NCBI RefSeq assembly: GCF_029893965.1 | Contig: NZ_JARXXP010000005.1 | Coordinates: 62,001 to 126,000 of the forward strand | Reading direction: 5' to 3' | Origin: Paenibacillus sp. PastM-3 | GTDB taxonomy: Bacteria > Bacillota > Bacilli > Paenibacillales > Paenibacillaceae | Length of the DNA: 64,000 nt | Shown: one piece after another, positions 53,661 to 62,442 of the stretch | How the letters are laid out: every line of letters begins with the position of its first letter | How positions within the stretch are numbered: position 1 is the first letter of the stretch | Notes under the pieces: model-generated | Seen by the model: the letters and a program-made list of their open reading frames with translations, nothing else | Told to the model about the DNA's origin: nothing | Database searches by the model: none | Program-made: the position numbers and the translations under genes

Positions 53661-54128
53661 CTAAATTGAAGTCATGATGAAGTTCGTTACTTCAACCTGG
53701 GTCAGCTTGCCTTCAGTTAAGGTCTTGTTTATCAGATTTACCAGCTTGCTGCTCAGCTGATCCTTGCCGTTGGCCCCGTTGAGCTCCTCCGGCTTCGTAT
53801 CGGAAAGCGTCTTGATCAGCAGCGGCTTGATCTTGAGGTCTTTGATCTTTTCGAAATCTTCCTTGGCACTAACGCTATCCAGCTGGAATGCGAAATTTAT
53901 TAAAACGATATAATCGGGGTCGGCAAGATTAGTTTTGATGTCCGTGATTTCTGAACTCAGCTCAACGATTTCATCTGCGCTCAGTTTTTTGGCTTCCACA
54001 TTCTGGACAGCCGTATTTACATCACTTGCATCACTCGGAAAAATTTTATCCATCAGTAAAAAGGCGGCAACCACAATAAGCGTAATCGCCAGTAAAATCG
54101 TTATGAGCCACGGCAGCATTTTTTTCAT
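53661..54128 (-). CDS. fliL: Flagellar basal body-associated protein FliL
   Basis: Single-pass membrane protein that associates with stator units. The 155-aa protein has one N-terminal helix (residues 6-26) and an extracytoplasmic FliL domain containing YIVLINFAFQLDS. The C-terminal end reads TEGKLTQVEVTNFIM. The ATG overlaps the flbD stop as ATGA, with GGAGGAG upstream. Confidence 0.92.
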   Translation of the reverse strand: MKKMLPWLITILLAITLIVVAAFLLMDKIFPSDASDVNTAVQNVEAKKLSADEIVELSSEITDIKTNLADPDYIVLINFAFQLDSVSAKEDFEKIKDLKIKPLLIKTLSDTKPEELNGANGKDQLSSKLVNLINKTLTEGKLTQVEVTNFIMTSI

Positions 54129-54349
54129 GAAAGCTCCTCCATTGACTGGACTTTAATGGTGGCAGCATATGTGCCTATGTCCCTGTTATAATCCCGAATC
54201 TTTGTTATTACCTCTTCGGCCTTCTCAAGCACGATTAATCTTTTGCCTGTTACAAGGGTGATATACGTATCCGGACTTTCTTCTACCATTTCGACGAGCA
54301 GCGCGTTAAGCCACATAGGCGCCCCGTTCAATCTTGTTACCGAAATCAT
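54125..54349 (-). CDS. swrD: FlbD/SwrD family flagellar protein
   Basis: A 74-aa protein of the FlbD family, starting MISVTRLNGAPMWLNALLVE and containing the ESPDTYITLVTGKRLIVLEK signature. In B. subtilis the homologue (YlzI, SwrD) raises flagellar motor power and supports swarming. AGGAGG precedes the ATG. It follows flgE after a 121-nt gap that holds two hairpins, one a canonical terminator. Confidence 0.9.
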   Translation of the reverse strand: MISVTRLNGAPMWLNALLVEMVEESPDTYITLVTGKRLIVLEKAEEVITKIRDYNRDIGTYAATIKVQSMEELS

Positions 54350-54364
54350 AACAGGCCTCCTAAC

Positions 54365-54391
54365 AAAAAATAGGGGGAGGAGTTCTCCCCC
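54365..54391 (-). terminator. Terminator-like hairpin between flgE and swrD
   Basis: Arms GGGGGAG and CTCCCCC (54373-54379 and 54385-54391) with a 5-base loop are followed on the minus strand by TATTTTTT, a textbook intrinsic terminator. It lies inside the fla/che operon, 16 nt before the swrD start. Confidence 0.8.
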
Positions 54392-54401
54392 ACAGACTGT
54401 G

Positions 54402-54435
54402 CAATAACGGTACGCCGCGAGGCGAAACGTTATTG
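54402..54435 (-). other. Second hairpin downstream of flgE
   Basis: CAATAACG and CGTTATTG arms enclose an inner GCC/GGC stem just upstream of the terminator-like hairpin. It has no T-tract. It may protect the flgE mRNA 3' end or compete with the neighbouring hairpin. Confidence 0.55.
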
Positions 54436-54470
54436 TTATACAGCAAGTTTATGATGCTGGTCCAAATAAA

Positions 54471-55289
54471 TTAGCGTTTCAGGTTTACAACTTCCTGAAG
54501 AACTTCATCGGAGGTGGTGATGATCCGGGAATTCGCCTGGAAACCGCGCTGTGTTACGATCATTTCCGTAAACTCGCCGGTCAGATCGACATTGGACATC
54601 TCCAGCTGGCCGGCTACGATTGAGCCTGTGCCCACCTCGGCGTTATTCGCTGTTGTCGGAGCAAGCTCACCTTCAGCATTGGCATTCAGCGTCATCCGGA
54701 ACAGGTTGCCGCCGATCTTTTCCAGACCCTGCGGGTTACTTACCTTCGCTACGCCAATCTGTACACCGGCCTCAGTAGTTCCGTCAGCCATTGTCTGCAC
54801 AATAGTACCGTCACTGGAAATTGAGAATGCTGTTACATCCTCGCCCAGCTGAATGGCTTCACCATCTGAATCCAGGACATGCAGCCCGTCCGATGTGATA
54901 AGATTGCGGTTAGCATCCACATGGAAATCTCCGGCACGTGTCAGGAAAGGGGTTTCCTGATCGTCAGACAGCCTTACCAGGAAGAAGCCGTCCCCGTCGA
55001 TCCGCAGATCGGTAGGATTGTTGGTAGTCATCGCACTCCCTGCCAGATGAAGGGTATCCACTGAACCAATGCTCACACCAAGACCGATTTGCTTGGCATT
55101 CACCCCACCCTGTCCGCCGTCTACAGGTGCAGAAGCGCCTGAGGTCGTCTGGCTCATAATATCCTTGAACATTACGCGGCTCGATTTGAAGCCGATTGTA
55201 TTCACGTTGGCAATGTTGTTACCGATAACATCCAGCTTTGTCTGGAAACCGCGCATACCCGAAACGCCTGAATACATAGATCTTAACAT
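54471..55289 (-). CDS. flgE: Flagellar hook protein FlgE (FlgG-like, short form)
   Basis: Rod/hook-family protein exported to form the hook. The 272-aa protein begins MLRSMYSGVSGMRGFQTKLD with the IGNNIANVNTIGFKSSRVMFKD motif. It ends with the coiled-coil segment EFTEMIVTQRGFQANSRIITTSDEVLQEVVNLKR split over two helices. It closely resembles the B. subtilis protein once called FlgG and now treated as the hook protein FlgE. AGGAGGA precedes the ATG. An 18-bp perfect palindrome lies just upstream. Confidence 0.93.
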   Translation of the reverse strand: MLRSMYSGVSGMRGFQTKLDVIGNNIANVNTIGFKSSRVMFKDIMSQTTSGASAPVDGGQGGVNAKQIGLGVSIGSVDTLHLAGSAMTTNNPTDLRIDGDGFFLVRLSDDQETPFLTRAGDFHVDANRNLITSDGLHVLDSDGEAIQLGEDVTAFSISSDGTIVQTMADGTTEAGVQIGVAKVSNPQGLEKIGGNLFRMTLNANAEGELAPTTANNAEVGTGSIVAGQLEMSNVDLTGEFTEMIVTQRGFQANSRIITTSDEVLQEVVNLKR

Positions 55290-55309
55290 TGTTATTGTCC
55301 TCCTGGATT

Positions 55310-55327
55310 AAGAGTCAGCTGACTCTT
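55310..55327. repeat. 18-bp perfect palindrome upstream of flgE
   Basis: AAGAGTCAGCTGACTCTT (55310-55327) is a perfect dyad about 20 nt before the flgE start and just before its AGGAGG site. It could be a protein-binding site or a tight hairpin. The remainder of this 120-nt gap has GC-rich dyads, including GACCGGCCGGTC (55403-55414) across the preceding stop codon. Confidence 0.8.
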
Positions 55328-55412
55328 CGTATAGTAATGGAACGGATTCATTCAGTTATGGCCGCGTCAGTCGGTCGGCGGCCATTCCGGCTCTCCGGTT
55401 AGGACCGGCCGG

Positions 55413-55796
55413 TCAGGATATAATCACTGCACTGTCAATTTGCGTAAAAACATTGTCTTTCATAGAACTGCCGTCCATCGCTGTAACCACTGTACGGTTC
55501 GGCACACTGACAATCAGTGCCATGTCCTTCAACAGGATCAAAGATTCCTTGCTGCCTTTGGCGGCTGCCTTCTCTACTGCATTCGATATTTGATCCAGCT
55601 GGCGGCTGCCAAGCTCAATTCCCCGCTGCTCAAGCCGTTTGGCGGCATGATTGCTGAACTTAAGCATATTCTTTTGCAGCACGCTCTCAAAGCTGGCTTC
55701 AGTGCCTGCAGCGTTTTTAACCGTTTGTGATCTCTGAAGCACCTGAGGGTGGACTGTACCGGGATACAGCTGGCCTATAGTCAGCCGATCACTCAT
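55413..55796 (-). CDS. Flagellar operon protein (TIGR02530-like)
   Basis: A 127-aa protein found between flgD and flgE in many Gram-positive flagellar operons but absent from B. subtilis. Its core reads KFSNHAAKRLEQRGIELGSRQLDQI and ends with VPNRTVVTAMDGSSMKDNVFTQIDSAVII. This fits the family named flagellar operon protein; from memory, function is undefined, with a role in hook assembly suspected. Its ATG overlaps the flgD stop as ATGA. Confidence 0.82.
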   Translation of the reverse strand: MSDRLTIGQLYPGTVHPQVLQRSQTVKNAAGTEASFESVLQKNMLKFSNHAAKRLEQRGIELGSRQLDQISNAVEKAAAKGSKESLILLKDMALIVSVPNRTVVTAMDGSSMKDNVFTQIDSAVIIS

Positions 55797-56287
55797 ATAC
55801 TCGCCCCGCTCTCCTCGCTGCTTCCTGATGACTCTGTGCTGTTAACAAGATCAGCTTTTGGAGCTGCGTTCTGAATTTGGATAATGTCGGTCAGAGCAAT
55901 GCGCTCACTGCCAACAACCGCATAGTGTATTCCGCTGCTGACTACGATTGACTCAACGTTGCCTGACTTCGGCAGTTCTGTCGAAGCATCATTCCAGGTA
56001 ATGTCCTTGCCGATCAGCCCGGAGACCGAACCCAGTGACTGATTCATTGCTGTAAGCTGAGTTGAAATATTCATTAGCTGTTCAACAGATGAGAACTGCG
56101 CCATCTGGGCTATGAATTCCTTGTCCTCCATCGGCTGCATCGGGTCCTGGTTTTGCAGCTGGGTGATCAGAATCTTCAGGAACTGGTCTTTACCGAGCGT
56201 AGAGTTGCCGGTTGTTTTGGCGGTTCCGGAAGTATTCGCCACATAATTCCACTGGTCATTGTTTGAGACCGGATTGGTTGATGCCAT
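55793..56287 (-). CDS. flgD: Hook assembly (capping) protein FlgD
   Basis: Scaffold that caps the growing hook. The 164-aa protein has the conserved N-terminal segment LGKDQFLKILITQLQNQDPMQPMEDKEF across two helices, then AQFSSVEQLMNIS. A shortened C-terminal region contains GLIGKDITW. The family core is intact, although the C-terminal beta domain is brief, as in Bacillus. CGAGGTG precedes the ATG. Confidence 0.93.
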   Translation of the reverse strand: MASTNPVSNNDQWNYVANTSGTAKTTGNSTLGKDQFLKILITQLQNQDPMQPMEDKEFIAQMAQFSSVEQLMNISTQLTAMNQSLGSVSGLIGKDITWNDASTELPKSGNVESIVVSSGIHYAVVGSERIALTDIIQIQNAAPKADLVNSTESSGSSEESGASI

Positions 56288-56313
56288 ATTTCTTCACCTC
56301 GCTCTTCATTAAA

Positions 56314-57828
56314 CTATGCTTCAGCCGAGAACCTTCCATCCGGGTTACGGATGTCCTGTCCACTGTTAGCAGCCCATTCCTTAAATTCACCGTTCAGCTC
56401 AGCTGCAAGCACTGCATCAGCTATATCCTCACGGCGGTCTCTGGAGTGACCGTTTTGTTGCCCTCCTGAATTCGGCTGGCGTCCCTGCTGTCCATTGAAT
56501 TGTGAGAAAAGTGGCGTATTATTCTGTGTTACCTCAAGCTTTTCTACTTGAATTCCCTGCGACTGGAGAGCTGCCCGCAGCTGGCTCATCTGCTGCTCCA
56601 GCATTTCCTTTGCGCCGGAATGTGTAGTAGCGAACTGGGCAATCAGATTGCCGTTCTGCATAGTGAGCTTAACATCGACCTGTCCCAGATTTTCGGGGAA
56701 CAAGGTTATAACGGCCTCAGCAACTCCGCCCTTGCGGACGATTTCCAGCTTGCCGCTTATGAATGTATCCATCTGCTGAGCAAATTGGGTGACCGGCACC
56801 CGGGCCGTTTCAGCCTTTAGCGGTGCTGTAAGGCCTTCTCTGATTGACAATTGTCCGGCAGTCACTACGTCATTGTTGTCTTCGGCTGTCCCCGCCTCAG
56901 TCAAGGTTTCCTCTGCTGTTGCAGATTGCTGTCTGCTTCCGGCTATAGCTGCTTTGGTCACCGGTGTGTCAGGTGTCTCTTCACCGGTCTTGGCAGCTGC
57001 GGAAGGATCAACCAGTACCGGGACTGTCTTATCAGCTGACTGCGTTTTAGCCCCAATCTCTGAATGCTTGCCTTGTACAGCAGCCTCCGCATTATTCAAG
57101 CCTTTACCTTTGGTTTTATTGTCAGGAACAATTGCTTCATCCAGGATTGCCGAAAACTGCTTGAGAAGTTCGGCGCCTTGGGTAGCCAACGCTTCGTCTC
57201 CATTCACTGCCGCCTGCTGCAGCATAGTGACCAGGCTGTTAAGCTCATCCTGCACAACAAAACGGATAGTCTCAGCGTTCTGGGCAAGCGGCGACAATGC
57301 AGCCGTCACAGTACCTTCAGCAGCTTTTTCTCCCTGTCCTGATGTGCCAGTAGCCGTAAGCATCTGGTCAAGCGCCGGCAATGCAGCCGTCACTGTGTCT
57401 TCACCGGATTCTCCTTTGGCTTGTGTCGCAGTTCCAGATAGCAACTGTGCAACCTGCATCAGCCAGCCCTGGAGAGCCGCCAGCAGAGCAGGATCAGCAC
57501 TCAGACTCTCATCAAGCTTATCCATATCCTCTGTAAGACTCTTCAACAATTCTATATGCTTGACTTCAACCGTACCGCTTGTCTCTTCATCACCGGACTG
57601 CACTGCAGCCAGCAGACCTTGAAGCAGCGAAGCCATAGTTCCGGCCTGAGCAGTCGTTTCAGCATTGCCGGTTGCTCCGGTCATAGTCTGAATTAGGGTC
57701 TGAGCAAACGGCTGGGCTGTTGAAGCGCCTCCCGCGGAAGCTGTTGTTCCGGATGTCCCGGCTGCTCCGGCAGTCCCGTTAGTCTGTAGCATATTGCCGC
57801 CTGAAAAGGATGGTATAACTAAACTCAT
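56314..57828 (-). CDS. fliK: Flagellar hook-length control protein FliK
   Basis: Secreted ruler that triggers the FlhB specificity switch. The 504-aa protein has a long low-complexity Ala/Thr/Glu/Gly-rich N-terminal part. The conserved C-terminal domain lies around 360-450, with EAVITLFPENLGQVDVKLTMQNGNLIAQFAT in two strands and LRAALQSQGIQVEKLEV. The ATG at 57828 follows AGGAGG by about 11 nt; a GTG 12 nt upstream overlaps that site. Confidence 0.93.
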   Translation of the reverse strand: MSLVIPSFSGGNMLQTNGTAGAAGTSGTTASAGGASTAQPFAQTLIQTMTGATGNAETTAQAGTMASLLQGLLAAVQSGDEETSGTVEVKHIELLKSLTEDMDKLDESLSADPALLAALQGWLMQVAQLLSGTATQAKGESGEDTVTAALPALDQMLTATGTSGQGEKAAEGTVTAALSPLAQNAETIRFVVQDELNSLVTMLQQAAVNGDEALATQGAELLKQFSAILDEAIVPDNKTKGKGLNNAEAAVQGKHSEIGAKTQSADKTVPVLVDPSAAAKTGEETPDTPVTKAAIAGSRQQSATAEETLTEAGTAEDNNDVVTAGQLSIREGLTAPLKAETARVPVTQFAQQMDTFISGKLEIVRKGGVAEAVITLFPENLGQVDVKLTMQNGNLIAQFATTHSGAKEMLEQQMSQLRAALQSQGIQVEKLEVTQNNTPLFSQFNGQQGRQPNSGGQQNGHSRDRREDIADAVLAAELNGEFKEWAANSGQDIRNPDGRFSAEA

Positions 57829-57855
57829 CTTTGTTTTCACCTCCTCTCAGGAACA

Positions 57856-58806
57856 TTATTTACCGCCCATTAGACGGTTCAGAATTTTTGCTGTAAGTGC
57901 GCTGTCCTTTTTGGTCATCTCACCCAGGATCGATGATCTTACAGAGTCGCCCACTGTATTCAGCACCGTGATAACCTTGTCGGGACTGACACTGTACATC
58001 GAGCTCAGCAACGTTGCTGCTTCCGCAGCAGGCATTGAGGTGAACGTCTGGCTAAGCTTTTCCTGATCCAGATTAGCGGTAGCCGCAGGCGTTGTAGCCG
58101 TAGCTGCCTGGTCCTGTTTGAGTCTTGATTGAAGGGCTGCAATAGCCATATCGGTTGAATTTGTTGATTCTTTTAGCTTAATTGATACTTCTGCGGCTTT
58201 TTTCGGATCCATTTTTTCCAGAATGGCCGTTTTGCTCGCTGTATTCATTGCACTCAGGATCTGCACCTGCTCCTCAGCGGTCAAGTTCTCCATAATCGGC
58301 GCTGCCTTGGAAGCCTTCATCCCCGAATACAGCTTGGCCAGTTCAGTGACTTTATCCTGGTAGGGATCCTCTTCCTCCGTGGCTGCCTCTGCGGCGGCGG
58401 CTTCTGCCGTCATGGTATCAATCTGCTTTTGCAATGCTTCGACCTGGGTAGTCTGCGCCGTCTTTTCTTCGTTAAATTGCTTCAGCTGTGCATCCTTTTC
58501 GGCAAGCTGGGCCTTCAGCTCTTTGATCGTGGAATCCGAGCTTTTTGCCTGCTCCTCATTCGGGGAAGACGCATCTTCCTGTGCCGCTTCACTTCCGGGC
58601 TGGACAGCCGGATCAGGAATCCATTGATTCACTACGGGAATCTTGTTTGCCACTTCCAGCGCTTTGTTGCGGATATCCATATTAAAAAGAGTCAGCAGCA
58701 CACCAAGCAGCACGAGGGTAAAAATAATAGGGATCATCAAAAATAAAAACCGCTCGAATTTGCTTGCTGACTCTTCGTTTTCAAGTTCCAAATCATTATT
58801 AGCCAC
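57856..58806 (-). CDS. ylxF: MotE/YlxF-like flagellar membrane protein
   Basis: A 316-aa bitopic membrane protein (helix at about residues 20-45). It has a coiled coil (about 85-140) and a MgtE_N-like domain (LAKLYSGMKASKAAPIMENLTAEEQVQILSAM across two helices, then MDPKKAAEVS). A second similar repeat lies near the C-terminus. MotE proteins in other bacteria chaperone the motor protein MotC; the B. subtilis gene at this place is ylxF. The start is GTG at 58806 with GGGAGG upstream. Confidence 0.85.
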   Translation of the reverse strand: MANNDLELENEESASKFERFLFLMIPIIFTLVLLGVLLTLFNMDIRNKALEVANKIPVVNQWIPDPAVQPGSEAAQEDASSPNEEQAKSSDSTIKELKAQLAEKDAQLKQFNEEKTAQTTQVEALQKQIDTMTAEAAAAEAATEEEDPYQDKVTELAKLYSGMKASKAAPIMENLTAEEQVQILSAMNTASKTAILEKMDPKKAAEVSIKLKESTNSTDMAIAALQSRLKQDQAATATTPAATANLDQEKLSQTFTSMPAAEAATLLSSMYSVSPDKVITVLNTVGDSVRSSILGEMTKKDSALTAKILNRLMGGK

Positions 58807-58824
58807 TAGCGGAAACCTCCCGGG

Positions 58825-59268
58825 TTAGAGGGATTTCATCGCGAAGCGGACGGTAGCCATCTCATCCAGTTCGTTTTGTTCCCGTAAAATCATATTTTGC
58901 TGAAAAATCGTCTTCGCCTTGTCTCTGGCTTTTAGCCAGACCTTCTCATCCAGCACTTTCGTGCTAAGGTGATCCTGCTTATGCTGAACCTCCTGATGAG
59001 CCCTGTTAATGTCCGCATGCTTGCGGGCAATGCAGGTGTCGAGATACTGCACGTAATTCTGCATTTCAATAATTTTGGCCATAGGTGTTTTTTGCTCGGC
59101 TGCACTCTGAAGCGACAGCAGCAGCGAACTCCGCTGAATCAGTAGTTCATCGAGGCTTTTTTCCTGTGCCTGCAGTTCTCCAAGTGCAGTCGAGAGCATC
59201 CACTCCGCCTGTGTTTTCTCGTTGCCCTTTAAGTCCACAACTTTTTGAAAAGTATAATGGAACCTCAT
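58825..59268 (-). CDS. fliJ: Flagellar export chaperone FliJ
   Basis: Coiled-coil stalk of the export ATPase complex. The 147-aa protein is almost wholly helical, starting MRFHYTFQKVVDLKGNEKTQ and containing QNYVQYLDTCI and a basic, Gln-rich second helix. AAGGAG (overlapping the fliI end) precedes the ATG. Position after fliI is standard. Confidence 0.92.
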   Translation of the reverse strand: MRFHYTFQKVVDLKGNEKTQAEWMLSTALGELQAQEKSLDELLIQRSSLLLSLQSAAEQKTPMAKIIEMQNYVQYLDTCIARKHADINRAHQEVQHKQDHLSTKVLDEKVWLKARDKAKTIFQQNMILREQNELDEMATVRFAMKSL

Positions 59269-59274
59269 TGCCTA

Positions 59275-60588
59275 TCAACTCCTTGAGAACTGTGAAATTA
59301 AAGATTGCTGAACTTCCGACAGAGTAACCTTCTCGTTCACTTTTTGTCTGGTGAATTCCCATATACTATCAATGTAGTGCATCGACTCGTCAATCTGCGC
59401 GTTAGAACCGCGCTGGTAGGCCCCGATATTGATCAGGTCTTCGGAATCCTTATATACAGCCATTAGCCGCTTCACATTCTCGGCTGCTGCAATCTGCTCC
59501 TCGGGAGCGATATCCTTCATTACACGGCTGATGCTGGCCAGCACATCGATAGCCGGAAAATGGCCTTTATTTGCAATGTTTCTGTTAAGGACAATATGGC
59601 CGTCGAGAATTCCGCGCACTGCATCGGCAATCGGCTCATTCATATCATCACCGTCAACGAGGACCGTGTAGAAAGCAGTTATAGACCCCGTAGGACCTGT
59701 TCCTGCCCGTTCCAGCAGTTTGGGAAGACTGGCAAAGACAGAAGGCGTGTAGCCTCTCATAGCCGGCGGCTCCCCGACAGCAAGCCCTACCTCACGCTGT
59801 GCCATTGCGTAGCGTGTAACCGAGTCCATCATCAGCATAACGTTAAGCCCGCGGTCGCGAAAATATTCGGCAATGGTAGTGGCGATCAGTGCCCCCTTGA
59901 TCCGGATCAGCGCCGGCTGGTCCGATGTGGCTACAACGACAACCGACCGCTGCAGGCCCTCAGGCCCCAAATCCCGCTCAATAAAGTCAAGCACTTCTCT
60001 TCCCCGTTCGCCGATCAGCGCGATCACGTTGACATCAGCCGAGGTATTACGGGCAATCATCCCCATAAGTGTACTCTTGCCGACCCCTGAACCTGCAAAG
60101 ATGCCGACGCGCTGTCCTTTACCAATCGTAAGCAGGCCGTCAATGGCTCTGACTCCAATGCTGATCGGCTCATGCACCCTTGGCCGGGTTAACGGATTGG
60201 AAGGAATATTGAAGGTCGAGCTATGCGGCATCCGTGCCGGAATCAGCGAGCCGTCCAGCGGCTGTCCAAGCCCGTCAAGCACTTTGCCCAGCAGCTCCGA
60301 ACCTACCTGCACGCTAAGCGGTTTGCCGGTACCAACCACGTCACAGCCTGGACCAATGGCCTGCAATTCGCCAAGCGGCATCAGCAGTACCTTATTGTCC
60401 CTGAATCCCACTACCTCAGCCTGCAGAGGTTTGTTTCCTTTCGCAGGATAGATATAGCATACATCCCCGATGCTGGCATCCGGCCCCTCAGACTCTACCA
60501 TCAACCCGATAACCTGGGTGACTTTTCCGTTAATTCTTACCGGATCAAAATTCCTCAAATATTCTTTATAGCGTCCACTGTCAAGCAT
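59275..60588 (-). CDS. fliI: Flagellum-specific ATPase FliI
   Basis: Hexameric ATPase energising flagellar export. The protein has a Walker A loop FAGSGVGKSTLMGMIAR, the LMMDSVTRYAMAQREVGLAVGEPP segment and an F1-beta-like fold. With the ATG at 60588 it is 437 aa, about the family length (438 in B. subtilis). GGGGAA lies a few bases upstream, but another ATG at 60600 is possible. The 5' end overlaps fliH. Confidence 0.96.
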   Translation of the reverse strand: MLDSGRYKEYLRNFDPVRINGKVTQVIGLMVESEGPDASIGDVCYIYPAKGNKPLQAEVVGFRDNKVLLMPLGELQAIGPGCDVVGTGKPLSVQVGSELLGKVLDGLGQPLDGSLIPARMPHSSTFNIPSNPLTRPRVHEPISIGVRAIDGLLTIGKGQRVGIFAGSGVGKSTLMGMIARNTSADVNVIALIGERGREVLDFIERDLGPEGLQRSVVVVATSDQPALIRIKGALIATTIAEYFRDRGLNVMLMMDSVTRYAMAQREVGLAVGEPPAMRGYTPSVFASLPKLLERAGTGPTGSITAFYTVLVDGDDMNEPIADAVRGILDGHIVLNRNIANKGHFPAIDVLASISRVMKDIAPEEQIAAAENVKRLMAVYKDSEDLINIGAYQRGSNAQIDESMHYIDSIWEFTRQKVNEKVTLSEVQQSLISQFSRS

Positions 60589-61429
60589 CGGCTTCCCCAT
60601 TTCTCTGCTCGTCGGAGTCCAGCGCGATTCTTACCAGCGATTTTTTGATTTCGGCAAGCTGCGTATCAATCCGGGCATCAATGCTGCCGAAGGAGGATCG
60701 GATGACGCATCCCATATCCTTCACAGTCGAATCCGGCAAAATCTGAAGCTCGGCCTGAGAATCTACAGCTAGTGCAAGCTCTTCCCTTGCAGCATTGACA
60801 AAGGCGAACTGCGAAGGTGAGACACACAGGGAGATAAGGCCCTGCTCACGTTTGCGCGCCAGATTCTTACGGATCAGATCCATGGCAAACTGCGGTTCAA
60901 CGGTAAGCTGCTTGTCCACAATCTTCTCGGCGATGGAGCAGCTCAGTTCTACCAGAAAAGGCTCGGCTTCCTGAATAATCACGTCACGTGACCTGTAGGC
61001 TTCCTGCAATACCGCACGTGCCTCTTCCATCATTTCAGCCATACGTTTAGCCATTTCATGCCCGGCTTGTGTGAGGCCCTCCTGATACCCTTGCTGAAAA
61101 GCTTCAGATTTGACAGCCTCTATAAGATGCTCGTCCTGTTCCCGGCGCTGCCGCCACCATTCTTCTGCTTCCGTCCGTGCCGATTCCACAATATTTTCAG
61201 CTTCCAGAGATGCACTGCGTACCTGTTCTTCTGCAAATTGCTGAGCATCCTTCAGCATTTGCCTGCGGCTCTGCTCTGCCTCTTCACGGGCCGGGTCATG
61301 ATAATGCACCTCACCTGCCGGTTCCTCCGCAGCGGAATGCTCGGCAATTCCGGCATTCTGTCTGGCCTGTTCCAGCCGCTTTAGCACATCTACCGGAACA
61401 TATTGGGAGTGTTTAATCAGCTTAGACAA
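60581..61429 (-). CDS. fliH: Flagellar assembly protein FliH
   Basis: Peripheral-stalk regulator of FliI, docking it to the C-ring. The 282-aa protein has an N-terminal charged segment and a long coiled coil (about 55-140). A C-terminal V-ATPase subunit E-like domain contains EPFLVELSCSIAEKIVDKQL and DMGCVIRSSFGSIDARIDTQLAEIKK in two stretches. The start is TTG at 61429, 9 nt after GGAGGAG; it overlaps fliG by 8 nt. Confidence 0.94.
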   Translation of the reverse strand: MSKLIKHSQYVPVDVLKRLEQARQNAGIAEHSAAEEPAGEVHYHDPAREEAEQSRRQMLKDAQQFAEEQVRSASLEAENIVESARTEAEEWWRQRREQDEHLIEAVKSEAFQQGYQEGLTQAGHEMAKRMAEMMEEARAVLQEAYRSRDVIIQEAEPFLVELSCSIAEKIVDKQLTVEPQFAMDLIRKNLARKREQGLISLCVSPSQFAFVNAAREELALAVDSQAELQILPDSTVKDMGCVIRSSFGSIDARIDTQLAEIKKSLVRIALDSDEQRNGEADA

Positions 61430-62438
61430 TTATGTCATCTCCTCCGCCACGGGCGATGATAATTTCACCAGATTCTTCAAGTCTGCGGATCGTTCCTACA
61501 ATACGGGTCTGAGCTTCTTCGACATCACGCAGCCGCACAGGTCCCATGTACTCCATTTCCTCGCGGAAGGTTTCGGCCATCCGTTTGGACATATTGCGGA
61601 AAATAACATCCCGCACCTCTTCGCTTGCAACCTTGAGCGCCAGCTGAAGGTCGGCATTTTCGATATCCTTGATGATGCGCTGGATAGAACGGTTGTCCAC
61701 ATTGACAATATCCTCGAACACGAACATCCGCTTCTTAATTTCTTCAGCCAGTTCCGGATCCTGTATTTCAAGCGAATCCAGAATGGTACGTTCAGTTCCG
61801 CGGTCAACCCCGTTCAGAATCTGGACGATAGACTCGATGCCGCCGGCATTTGTATAATCCTGAGTCACGGTAGCCGAAAGCTTCTGTTCCAGCACCCGTT
61901 CAATCTGAGTAACAACCTCAGGCGAAGTGCTGTCCATTATCGCAATTCTTCTGGCTACCTCCGCCTGCTTCTCTTGCGGAAGGGAGGACAGAATGCTGGC
62001 AGCCTGTTCAAACTGCAGATAGGACAGAACCAGGGCGATTGTCTGGACATTCTCATTCTGAATGAAATTCAGAATCTGGTTAGGGTCAGCCTTACGGGCA
62101 AAATCGAAAGGTCTGACCTGCAGCGTTGCTGTCAAACGGTTAATGACCTCAAGCGCCTTGGTGGAGCCCAGTGCTTTCTCCAGAATTTCTTTGGCGTAGT
62201 TGATACCGCCTTGTGAAATATATTCCTGTGCGAGACAGATCTGATGAAACTCGGACATGATCGACTCTTTTTCCACACTGTCCACCTTGCGGACATTGGC
62301 TATCTCCAGAGTGAGCTGTTCAATTTCTTCGTCTCGTAGATGTTTGAATATTTGCGCCGATACCTCGGGCCCTAGTGTAATAAGCAGGATTGCAGCCTTT
62401 TGGCGGCCGCTGAGACCCTGCTGGCTAGCTTTTGCCAT
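61422..62438 (-). CDS. fliG: Flagellar motor switch protein FliG
   Basis: C-ring protein that binds FliF and contacts the stators. The 338-aa protein has the N-terminal domain (QKAAILLITLGPEVSAQIFKHL) and middle domain with the EHPQ-like region (ALVLSYLQFEQAASILSSLP). The C-terminal torque helix is VRDVIFRNMSKRMAETFREEME. The ATG at 62438 follows AGAGGTG; an in-frame start 24 nt earlier is rejected. Length equals B. subtilis FliG. Confidence 0.97.
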   Translation of the reverse strand: MAKASQQGLSGRQKAAILLITLGPEVSAQIFKHLRDEEIEQLTLEIANVRKVDSVEKESIMSEFHQICLAQEYISQGGINYAKEILEKALGSTKALEVINRLTATLQVRPFDFARKADPNQILNFIQNENVQTIALVLSYLQFEQAASILSSLPQEKQAEVARRIAIMDSTSPEVVTQIERVLEQKLSATVTQDYTNAGGIESIVQILNGVDRGTERTILDSLEIQDPELAEEIKKRMFVFEDIVNVDNRSIQRIIKDIENADLQLALKVASEEVRDVIFRNMSKRMAETFREEMEYMGPVRLRDVEEAQTRIVGTIRRLEESGEIIIARGGGDDIIV

Positions 62439-62442
62439 TAGT

